A stretch of 64,000 nucleotides of DNA. It comes from Sporothrix humicola (taxonomy: Eukaryota; Ascomycota; Sordariomycetes; Ophiostomatales; Ophiostomataceae). Below are positions 51,057-59,893 of this stretch, piece after piece. Within the stretch, counting starts at the first letter, position 1. Each line of letters begins with the position of its first letter. Position numbers and translations under genes: made by a program. Location of the stretch: positions 91,227-155,226 of the forward strand of contig WNYE01000095.1 of NCBI GenBank assembly GCA_021396245.1. Direction: 5' to 3'. The notes beneath the pieces are model-generated. The model searched no databases and had not been told where the DNA came from. It saw only the letters and a list, made by a program, of their open reading frames with translations.

Positions 51057-53615
51057 CTATTCATCATCCTCCAACTCCCTCGTTGGACTTGGTATGGGAC
51101 TCATCTTAATCTTGGGCCGGCTCCGGAAGATCGCCTCAGCATCGTCCTGTCCACCCGACATCAACTCCTCGGCCAACATGGTCGTGTCCTCTTCCTCGTA
51201 GTCTTCATCCAAAGCAGCAAACGCTCGGTTCGACGCAGCCTCTCTTCTGGACGTGGCAGTCGACGTGGCCCCTGATCCTACTCCGAGTGACGACTGCCGA
51301 CTCTTTCTCATCGACCTTCTCCTGTCGAGCTGTGCCTTCTGTCGTGCCGCCTCAAAACCGACCATGCTCTTGCGCGTGCGGGCAATCAGGTCGTCGTCGG
51401 TGTTGGTTTCCGTGTTGGTGTCCGTCCTCACAGCAAGCGAGCCGGGCACCGTCTTTCCTCTGCGGATTGCCAGCGACTCCTCGTTTTCATCATAGACATC
51501 CTCTCCCTCCTCCACGCGAGACGCACGTGCCATAGACATGCGTGTGCGTTCGGCGAGCGACAGAGTGTGGCGCGGCCGCTTGACGGGTGACGGCGAGGCA
51601 TTGTTCATGGACGCCAAAATCTGGTCTGCCAAGTCTTGGGTGGGCGAGGCGACCTGAGAGGCGGGCAGCGAGCCATCGCCATCGGTCGACTGCGGCGGCT
51701 GCAGGATGATGGAATGCTGCGGTGTGGACACCAGCTCATAGGGCGCATCCTCGTCCGACGGCGGCGACGGTGGTGGCGGCGAGCGGTCAGGGGTGGGCGT
51801 TCTGGGAATGACGGGTGTGGGCGGCGCTCGGATTGGTGGTGACTGGTTGCGACGGCGGATGGGCAGGTTCTGAGAAGAGTCCCTCAGGTCTCTGAACTGG
51901 CCGGACAACTTGCGGACAGCGGGTGGAAGGACGGGTGACAATTGCTGGTCTCTTTCGTTGTCGCTCTTGTTGGGCATCGTTGCTGCTCGCTTCACGGCTG
52001 GCGGCAAAAACTCGCGAGGCGGCGACGGCTCGTCGTCCGAGTGGTACGACTTGACACTAAAGGTCATACTCTTTTTAGTGAGGAGAACACGACGGCGGGT
52101 GGGTGATTCTGCGTCTTCGCTGGGCGGGGCCGACAGGTGCTGTTGCTGCAGTTGCTCGAGCTGCTGTTCCTGCTGCTGGACGATCGGGTGCTCGTCAATG
52201 TCGCTAATCTCGGACTCGACCTCGTCGTCATCAACGGCTCGACTTTCTTTGCGAGCATGGCCAGGCTTTGCTGCCTTTGAACTCAAGAAAGCTGCCAATG
52301 GCGTCGTCCCTTGTGGCTTGTTGACACTGGCCAAGTCAGCCTCGAAATTCCGTAGCAAATCGGCATAGTCGTCGTTGCTTGGCGTTCTTGTGGAGTGTCT
52401 CCTTGACTTGGGGTTCAGCGTCGGGTGCAGGTCGTTGTGTGCGTCAAAGCCAAAGTCAATGCCCGTCTTTGTAGCCTGTGTCTTCTCGGGTGTCTGTCTT
52501 GCTGTGCGCGTCGCTCCCTGGTGCTTCCCCAGGACGTGCCGGCTGTACTCGTGCCACCTGTGTAGTCGCTCCTGTTGTGCCCCAACCCTCCGGTCCAGTT
52601 GCTCCAGCAGGCCAGTATCTGTCTTGCTCTCCAATTCGCCCAAACGGCCAGCCTGGACGCGTCGCCATACACGGTCTGGCGGTGTCGACAGCAGTCCATC
52701 TTTGCGTGTGCGCTCGTCGCCGTACACCAGGGCGTTCATCCAGGCCTCGCTGCCGGACCAGTTGTTGCGGACAAGTCGCTGGAGGCGCAGTACGACGTCG
52801 TCGGACAGCTGTTCACGGGAGGCGTCTTCACTAGCGAGCGCGTGCGCTGCTTCCCGTCTCCGTACGATTGACCGTTCTTTTAGGGAGAGCAGCTCTGAAA
52901 AGTCGCGGTACCGTGCGCGGGCGGCTTCCTTGTGGCGGAGCGTGCGTGCCAGCGAGGCCTTGTGCGCAAGGATGAGGGCGTGCAGCTGCGTGCGGTCCGA
53001 GGCGTAGTTGCGGGCCTCGAGGGAGAGGGAGCGGGCGACGGAGACGTCACCGCCTTCTTCTTGAGAGACCTTCTTCAGGACAGCCGACGAGAAGACGGCC
53101 AGAATCTCCTCGAAGCGCTCGCCGCGGCACTCGTCCAGCATCGTCTTGCGCAGAATCGCGTCCCGCCCCAGCGCGCCGTTCTTCTTGGCCGTTTCGAGGG
53201 CCCGCAAAAAGGCGGCTCTTAAGTTGACCGACTGCACCTGGTCGGCCGCCGGAAAGTAGGGCTGCATCTTGACGCGCGCCTCGTCGGGGTCCCAGAGACA
53301 AAAGAGCTGAAACAAAGCCCACTCGACGCTCTGGATGCGACGTTTTTGGCCGACATCTTTGGACGAAGCGGCAAAGGTTCGGGACGAAATGTCGGGCCAG
53401 TCGGGACGGAGGTCGAGGTCGAGGAGGCAGAGGTTCGTCAAAAAGACGGTAATGTAGGAGGAGGGGAGAAAAAGGGAGGGAGGCGGGTTCGAGGTCGGCG
53501 TCGAGGAGGTCGAAGATGTTGTTGCCGCGCCGACGGTTACTTCGCCGGTCCGGCCGCTCGGCAGCCGGCCGGACCTCGTCCGTGACAACAACGATGTGGA
53601 CGACACCGTCGCCAT
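51057..53615 (-). CDS. augmin complex subunit 6 (HAUS6 N-terminal domain)
   Basis: A single exon of 852 aa. The HAUS6 N-terminal domain covers about residues 50-310: SSYITVFLTNLCLLDLDLRP then DWPDI, KRRIQSVEWALFQLFCLWDP, YFPAADQVQSVNLRAAFLRA and TMLDECRGERFEEILAVFSS then AVLKKV, followed by coiled-coil-forming Arg/Glu/Ala helices. The C-terminal half is disordered, with many SP/TP sites suited to mitotic kinases. Augmin recruits gamma-tubulin to existing microtubules so that the spindle branches; it is known in Aspergillus nidulans and absent from budding yeast. It lies in a block with MRE11, APC10 and a CDC25/rhodanese-type gene. The true start could be slightly downstream, but MATVSSTSLLSRTR has good context. 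Confidence 0.88.
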   Translation of the reverse strand: MATVSSTSLLSRTRSGRLPSGRTGEVTVGAATTSSTSSTPTSNPPPSLFLPSSYITVFLTNLCLLDLDLRPDWPDISSRTFAASSKDVGQKRRIQSVEWALFQLFCLWDPDEARVKMQPYFPAADQVQSVNLRAAFLRALETAKKNGALGRDAILRKTMLDECRGERFEEILAVFSSAVLKKVSQEEGGDVSVARSLSLEARNYASDRTQLHALILAHKASLARTLRHKEAARARYRDFSELLSLKERSIVRRREAAHALASEDASREQLSDDVVLRLQRLVRNNWSGSEAWMNALVYGDERTRKDGLLSTPPDRVWRRVQAGRLGELESKTDTGLLEQLDRRVGAQQERLHRWHEYSRHVLGKHQGATRTARQTPEKTQATKTGIDFGFDAHNDLHPTLNPKSRRHSTRTPSNDDYADLLRNFEADLASVNKPQGTTPLAAFLSSKAAKPGHARKESRAVDDDEVESEISDIDEHPIVQQQEQQLEQLQQQHLSAPPSEDAESPTRRRVLLTKKSMTFSVKSYHSDDEPSPPREFLPPAVKRAATMPNKSDNERDQQLSPVLPPAVRKLSGQFRDLRDSSQNLPIRRRNQSPPIRAPPTPVIPRTPTPDRSPPPPSPPSDEDAPYELVSTPQHSIILQPPQSTDGDGSLPASQVASPTQDLADQILASMNNASPSPVKRPRHTLSLAERTRMSMARASRVEEGEDVYDENEESLAIRRGKTVPGSLAVRTDTNTETNTDDDLIARTRKSMVGFEAARQKAQLDRRRSMRKSRQSSLGVGSGATSTATSRREAASNRAFAALDEDYEEEDTTMLAEELMSGGQDDAEAIFRSRPKIKMSPIPSPTRELEDDE

Positions 53616-54636
53616 GGTGACATTGTGGGGAGGAGGGAGGTCGAGAGGAGGTGTCGAGACGGGGAGGTGTGTAAGAGATTGGATGTGGGAGTTTGGTCTT
53701 CAAGCTCAGACGTCAGAGTTGGGACGTCGAGTTTGGCTCAAGTCGTCGCGTGCCTGCCTGATTTGGCGGTCACCTGTCAGAAGCGTGTTGACTCGTCGGT
53801 GTACTCGAGAACTCGAGAATTGTGCGGATGGTGCTCATGTAATACGTCGTGCGTCGAGGAAAGATATGCGGTCCCGGCGCACCCTTGCTGTTCATGCAGC
53901 TCATGCACAACGTCAATGCTGGAAATTGGGAGCACCCTGGCTTTTGTTGACCGTCTGGACCGTGTCTCTCTTTTTGGTTGGTGGGGGTGTGTTGTTTATT
54001 GACAATGACAACAGGCGGTAAAGACGGTGGGGAAATACCCCCAAAAGAGGAAAAGACAGGGCTGGTCCACCGCCCAGCCAGGCCCTAGATCGGCACTTGC
54101 CAGCGCTGGCACTCGTAATTGGCTAGACCGATCGTGACCAACTGTGAAAGCTGTGACGAGGGTATTGGATGAAGACGACGCAAGATGTGAAATATTTCGA
54201 CGAAACGATCAATTCAGGTGTCAATAATCATATATCGGATTATCTGTATTCTTGTTGTATTTATTTCACTGTTTTTGTTTACGTATGATTTTTTTATAAT
54301 TTATGTTGTTTTTGCTGGACTTTTTTCGGATTATTCTAATAAAAATGAAAAACCATCACTCCTCATATTTTTCATGAAGTATCAACATGATAATCTTTTC
54401 CAGGAACAACACAGATATATAAGAATAATAGCGATATAGTGAACATATATAATGACCAAATGAAAACATTGCAAGCCCCCAGACTGTTCTCCTTCGCCCC
54501 ATGTAGAAGGTAACGCATCCTCGCATAGCACTTGATTCTTTCCTGCGATGAACTCATATGTGCCGTAGTAAAGAAGTCTTTTGGTATTCTAATGATTCCC
54601 CGTCTATCTCGTCCTTGAATTCCCTCCGCCCACCGC
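53616..54636. other. intergenic region, no gene seen
   Basis: 5' flank of the augmin gene (purine/pyrimidine-biased to 54,000) and the 3' flank of the rhodanese gene. 54,200-54,440 is very AT-rich; the ORF there (54218-54439) is an artefact of AT content. Confidence 0.6.
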
Positions 54637-55109
54637 CTAGTAGTTCGCCCACAGCTCTTTCCGGAAGCCTTCTGTCAACCGCGTGTCCTCGCCGTATACC
54701 TCTTGCCAGCCGACAAACCCGCGGTCGAGCACGTACACTGTCTGTTGGGGCGCTGGCGACTCGCCCGTCTTTTGGGCCACCTCCCGCAGGTACCGCAGTG
54801 CCGCGCCCGGTCCCCGCTGTTGGGAGAGTGCGCAGTGGAACACGACTGTCTCGACGCCCTCGAGCTTGCGGATGAGCGTGGGCATTGTGGCGTCGAGCGA
54901 GCCGGACGCGAAATGCAGCGCGCCCTTGATGTGGCCGCCAATATAATCTGGGTGAGTCAGTAAGACAGTAGGGAGCAACTCGTTTTGAATACTTGGGGTG
55001 GTGTACCATCATCTCTGACATCCACGACGGCCAGCGACTTTGCGCCGTTGAGGATGCGGTCTGCGAGCTGGGCGGCGGTCATGCGCTGGAGGGTGGCGAT
55101 GGTGGCCAT
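54637..55109 (-). CDS. single-domain rhodanese/CDC25-like phosphatase or arsenate reductase (Ych1/Ibp1/Arr2 type)
   Basis: Two exons on the minus strand, 55109-55007 and 54947-54637, encode 137 aa. The intron runs from GTACAC to CAG and joins VVDVRDD to DYIGGHIKGA. The catalytic loop is FHCALSQQRGP, that is His-Cys-x5-Arg, as in CDC25 and the fungal Ych1/Ibp1/Arr2 proteins, rather than the six-residue loop of sulfur-transferring rhodaneses. DVRDDDYIGGHIKGALHF is the typical first half and VYVLDRGFVGWQEVYGED the closing part. Activity is therefore likely phosphatase or arsenate reductase. The length is close to that of yeast Ych1 (148 aa). No targeting signal is evident. Confidence 0.9.
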
Positions 55110-55459
55110 TGCGACGGTGGTGTGTCTGTCGCGAATGTGTTACTGAAATGAGTGTATCGAGTGAGTGCGTTGATGGCGACGACTTGAGGTGAGTTGTAAG
55201 AGAGAGACGTTGAGGGATTGAGGGAACTTGGACTGACGTTGAAATGCGCCAGCAAAAGGGCCTGCCATCTCGAAAGTGGGGCATCCCACTCACTGTGCAC
55301 GCTATTCGTACAGCCTCACCAAAGGTCCACACATGTCAACACACCTTGCAGTTGTTCAAATCAATTGATTTCGCTACATGTCATAAATGAGAATTGAAAA
55401 CAAGGAGATCACACTCGTACATTTAAGCACCACATCATTTTGCTACGCACCCTCGCACG
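55110..55459. other. short intergenic region
   Basis: Promoter and leader of the rhodanese gene and 3' flank of MRE11, both minus strand. Nothing else seen. Confidence 0.6.
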
Positions 55460-57882
55460 CTATCTCCTCCTCGTCCTTGTCGTCGGCGGCGGTTCAAAGT
55501 CGTCGCTATCGTCCTCAATCTCGTCCGCACTGATTTCCTGGACGGCCTTTTTGCCGCGAGTAGATGTAGAAGCAGCCGCCCGTGGTCTCTGGGACGGCGC
55601 CTGCGACTGCGAAAATTGTAGCGTCGTCTGCCGTGCGCGGGATGGGGGCTTGGCTGCTGGTTTGGCCGCTGTTTTGGGCGGCGCTCTCACAGGAGCAGCC
55701 CTCGCTGGTGCCGCTGCAGCCCGTCCACGTCTCGTCGGCGGCGGTGGCGCCTCCTCCATAAAGTCGTCTTCAATTTCGTCGGCTTCCTCTCCTTCTCCAA
55801 AATCGTCGTCGTCCATTGCCATAAAGGCATCCTCGTCCGACTCGGAGTCTTCAAAGGGGCCCTTTTTGCGGCCGGACGCACTGCGTTTTGCAGGGGCTTT
55901 CCTTGTGGTGGCAGCCTTTGCTCTTGACGTTGTGGCGGGCGCCGCCTTTGTCGTCCTCTTCGGCGCCACCGTCTTGGTCACGGGAATGGGCAGTACACTG
56001 TCGAAATCGTCCATCATGAGATCGTCGTCGATGCTGCTGGGTGCGGCCCGCGAAGAGACAGCTGCTGCTCGGGCCCGTACTGCGTCCAGCTGGGCGCGTG
56101 CCTGCGACACGCCCGGGCCTGGCGTTGCTTCCGAGGGTGTCTGCTCGATCAGCGCCCCCGGGTGCTGCTCCCAGTGGCCCTCCATGTCCGAGTCCCAGTC
56201 GTCGGGCTTGGGCTTGTACATGCGCTTGTGGCGCTGCTTGACCAGGCCCGCCTGGAACTGCCGCTCGCGCTCGTCGCGCAACCGCTCGATGGCCGTGTCC
56301 AGCTCTTCGTCTTCGGCCCCGAGGGCTAGCAAATCCTTGAGCTGGTTGGCCAGCGACCCACTCACGAAAGTGTCCATGGCGTGCTTGTCGTCCTTGTTGA
56401 CAAACTGGTTGACGGCGTCGCCAAACTCGCCCTGCGGCAGGATCTTGAGGGACTGGGCAGCGAGGTACTCGTCGACCAACGCCTCGACCTTGATGGCGTT
56501 AAAGTCGGCGCCGGCCGCACCGTCCCGGAGAGCATTGGCGCCGCCCGGCATGGACGCCGCCCCCGCTTTCGTGCCCGCCGTTTTCCGCCGGTGGAAGTAG
56601 ACGACATCGTTGACGTTGGCGACTTTGCCCGCGAACCGGTTGGAGAACCGCTGGGGGTTCTCGCAGTCAAAGTTGCCGCCCTCGGGCGCGGTATATTCTA
56701 CCTTGAGTCTAATTAGTGGGAGCGGTGGGCCCTCGTCGTCGTCAATGTCGTCGGCTGGGTCGTCGTGGATGGCTAGGTACTCGGCGTGCGCCTCTTCAAT
56801 CATTTCCTCGACGACCACCATCAGCCGGCGTGTCAGCTCGGCACGGTTGTCGCGCTTCTTGGCCAAGTCCTTGAAGCGCCGTTCTTGAGCCAGGACAATC
56901 TCGCGGGTGACAAACGGCCTCACTGTCTTCAAGGGGATCTTGTCGACGGTAAACTCCTTGCCCGTCACACTGAGGATGGCCACGTGTTTGGGAACGGCCT
57001 CGCCAGGCACAAGAGATGTGGCCACCGACGAGCCCGGCTGCATCACATGGAAGCCGGTCTCGGGGTTCTTTTGAGGGTCGATCAGGCACTCGTGCTCGTG
57101 GCCCCAAACAACTAAATCGAGCCAGTCGGGCAAAAAGTTTTCCGGTAAATAACTTGTGGCGGTGTGGGCGTGGTGGTTCTGGTGGACCACCATCAAATTA
57201 AAGAAATCGTCGGCCTGCTGGTTCGGCCGGAAAAAGGTGACCTTGTGGTCGCGGAACGTGCGGAACATGCGCTCGTCGCGGACGTTGCCCGTGCCGAACA
57301 GGGCCAGTTTGGTCGCGCCCTTTTGGAGCAGGACCGGCTTGACCTTGATATTGTCCGCCTCCGGCACCCGTCCAAAGTAGTTGACGAAGCCGGCCACTTG
57401 CAGCAGGTCCAAGGAACAGTAATGGCCGTCGCCGCTCGGATCGTCGTGGTTGCCGTGGATCGAAAAGACGGGAATCGAAATGTTAATGTCGGGGTCTTCG
57501 TAGTTGACATGCCCCACGGCCCCCTCGAAAATCTCAGCGGCGTCGCTCAGAAACTCGAGCTCGCACGGCTTCATGCCTAGGCAGTTTTGCCGCAGGCTGC
57601 GCATGACCTGGTACATGGCCTTGCGAGACGGCTTGTTGTCGTGAAAGAGGTCGCCGCCCAACAAGACCATGTCGACGTCCTGGGTGCGGGCCAGGTTCAT
57701 AATCTCGTCGAAAGTGCGCCAGCTGTCGTCCTTACGGATTGGGTCGCGCTCCTCGTAGCCGACATGGTTGTCGGTGGCCACGAGGATGCGGATCGTGTCT
57801 GGTTCTGGTCTGTTAGGGATGTGAAGACGGGATGACGAGAGTTGAGATTGAATAGAAGAGACATACCCGTATTTCGGACCAT
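55460..57882 (-). CDS. MRE11: double-strand break repair nuclease MRE11
   Basis: Two exons on the minus strand. The first is only 16 nt (57882-57867, MVRNT plus one base); the second ends at 55460. The acceptor is ambiguous: exon 2 may start at 57804 (giving MVRNTEPDTIRILVATDNHV, 786 aa) or at 57798 (two residues shorter). Both keep frame. Mn-phosphodiesterase motifs are complete: ATDNHVGY, LGGDLFHDNKPS, IHGNHDDPSGDG, VVHQNHHAHT and VVWGHEHEC. The capping domain and RAD50-binding region follow. The C-terminal ~230 residues are Arg/Lys/Ser/acidic-rich, ending SDDFEPPPTTRTRRR, a likely DNA-binding tail. The protein acts with RAD50 and NBS1 in resection and checkpoint signalling. It is transcribed divergently from APC10. 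Confidence 0.96.
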
Positions 57883-58262
57883 TGTGACGGTGACTGAACT
57901 ATCAGACGGTATTGTATGGAAGCTTCAAAAGATAATCGAGCCGCCGACGGTCGCCGTCCTGTCGTCGTCGTTCTGTTCTTCTGGACCTGAGGAATGCTGG
58001 CGATGCGAGATGAGGTCGAAAAGTTAAAGTGCTGCGTCGATAAAGTGGATTGTGGAGAACAGCTCTAGGTTGGTGCTGTGGCTAGCCTGTCGCGACGCGC
58101 TGGAGCCTAAATTTGGGACCGCTACCAAAAACGCGAAAACCGACCGCAATCACGTGTAGCTACCCTGGACAAGCTCCCCGCCAACATCAACACGACGTCA
58201 CGAAGTAGACTTGACAAGAATTTCCTCGAACAGACAAGACAATTGAGATTTTACGGCCGGCG
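57883..58262. promoter_or_regulatory. divergent promoter of MRE11 and APC10
   Basis: 380 bp between the two ATGs. It contains CGCGAAA at 58132-58138, which fits the SCB consensus CRCGAAA, and GACGCGC at about 58094-58100, near the MCB consensus ACGCGT. Such sites bind MBF/SBF at G1/S in yeasts. Use here is inference. Confidence 0.4.
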
Positions 58263-59693
58263 ATGGACCCCAACAATCCATTACGCGGCCCACGTCGGGC
58301 AGCCCGTCGCGGCGAAGAAGCGCTGCGATATGACCGTCAGTCACCAATGCCGACAACAGAAGGTGCGGCACCAACAACAGCCGCTCCTTCCTATTCGGTT
58401 TCCGCAACAGCAACACCCCCTTCTCTCCCACCGCCTAGTGGCAGCCGTCACAGCTTCGGTCCACCTGACGCGCCTCCACAGCACAACTTCCGCGGCGAGC
58501 GCGACCACACCGACCACGACGACAGCTGGGCGATACCGTACGGGGAGGGCCAATCGAGCGAAGAGGACGACAACGAAGACGAAGCAGACGAAGAAGACGA
58601 CGACGAACACGACAGGATACACACGGGCAGACTGATGGCGCACATGCAGCGGATGCGGGGCGGGCAACCCAGCACTGGGAGAATGGCCCGTGGTCCTCGC
58701 GTGGCCGTCTCAGCGGAACAGGCGCGGGCGATGGAGATTGAGCGGCAGCAGCGGGAGGCGCAGCGCGAGCGGGAACGGCAAGCCATGGAGGCGTATGAGG
58801 GAGAGGACAGCGAGGAGGATGACGACGTCACAGAAGAAGACGATGACGACGAAGACGAAGACGAGGGCATGGACGACGGTAGCCCCGACGAGTACGAGTT
58901 TGCCGGGCACGGCGAGGAGGACGACGAAGGGGAGGAGGGCGACGAAGAGGAAGGAGAAGAGGGGGCCATCGACGTCGACGACGAGGCGGTGATCACGTTT
59001 GACCCGATGCTGCTGGGCCTCAAGGAAATCAACAACCTGGCCCACTTTAGCGTCTCCTCGCACAAGCCGGGCAACGGCGTGGACGAGCTGCTGGCCGACG
59101 ACCTCACAAAGTACTGGCAGTCGGACGGGCCGCAGCCACACTTTTTGACGATCCACTTTTTGAGACGCGTGGAAATCCGCGCCATTCGCTTCTATGTCGA
59201 CTACAACCAGGACGAGTCGTACACGCCGACGTCGGTCGTGCTGTCGGCCGGCACGGGCCACCACGACCTGCTCGAATTTGCCTCGCTCCAGCTGACGACG
59301 CCTGTGGGCTGGCAGGAGATTGACCTGAGTCACGTCGGCGGCGGCGCCGACGGCCAGTCTTTGTGTTGCTGGATCGTCCAGGTCAAGGTCAAGGAGAACC
59401 ACCAAAACGGCAAGGACACGCACATCCGCGGCATCGGCATCTACGCCATTGACGAGAACGCGCCGCCCGCGGACCAGGCGCTGGACGAGCTGGCGCGCGT
59501 CAAGACGATGCCGTTCCACCACCAGCGCAACTATGCGGCGTCGGCCGGGCTGTTTATCGGGCCGGACGCGATGGCAGACAAGGACGGGTACCTGTTTGAG
59601 CGGTTAATTACACAGCCGCCCGATCGACTGCCGGGAGCGCCCGAGCGGTCGGGCAGCATGGCGACGTTTTTGCGGGACGAGGAGATTCGCTGA
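58263..59693 (+). CDS. DOC1: anaphase-promoting complex subunit 10 (APC10/DOC1) with acidic N-terminal region
   Basis: A single exon of 476 aa. The DOC domain spans about residues 249-405: EINNLAHFSVSSHKPGNGVD, LTKYWQSDGPQPHFLTIHFL, IRAIRFYVDYNQDESYTPTS and the C-terminal strand IRGIGIYAID. This jelly-roll domain helps the anaphase-promoting complex bind D-box substrates. Residues ~90-245 are extremely acidic (long Glu/Asp runs such as EEDDDDEDEDEGMDDGSPDE) around a short basic helix (ARAMEIERQQREAQRERERQ). The tail ends GSMATFLRDEEIR; human APC10 uses a C-terminal Ile-Arg to dock on CDC27, and the same IR end is present here, which supports the assignment. Head to head with MRE11. Confidence 0.94.
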   Translation: MDPNNPLRGPRRAARRGEEALRYDRQSPMPTTEGAAPTTAAPSYSVSATATPPSLPPPSGSRHSFGPPDAPPQHNFRGERDHTDHDDSWAIPYGEGQSSEEDDNEDEADEEDDDEHDRIHTGRLMAHMQRMRGGQPSTGRMARGPRVAVSAEQARAMEIERQQREAQRERERQAMEAYEGEDSEEDDDVTEEDDDDEDEDEGMDDGSPDEYEFAGHGEEDDEGEEGDEEEGEEGAIDVDDEAVITFDPMLLGLKEINNLAHFSVSSHKPGNGVDELLADDLTKYWQSDGPQPHFLTIHFLRRVEIRAIRFYVDYNQDESYTPTSVVLSAGTGHHDLLEFASLQLTTPVGWQEIDLSHVGGGADGQSLCCWIVQVKVKENHQNGKDTHIRGIGIYAIDENAPPADQALDELARVKTMPFHHQRNYAASAGLFIGPDAMADKDGYLFERLITQPPDRLPGAPERSGSMATFLRDEEIR

Positions 59694-59893
59694 CGAGCGA
59701 TGATGACATGACGAGCGAGGGCGAGTCATTGTGTGGGACAAGGAACCAAAAAAGGACCGGCTGGTCGAGGATACAGGGTAGGATGGGAAAGCATGCATGG
59801 CACGGCGTTACGGTCACGATACGAATGAATACAACATGATTGAACAAACAAGAAATGATATTATTATTATAATTATTTTCAAACGAAAGTGGA

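Noticed and set aside
54218..54439. 73-codon hydrophobic ORF
   Set aside because: Arises from very AT-rich spacer (Ile/Phe/Tyr codons) and lacks any other support.
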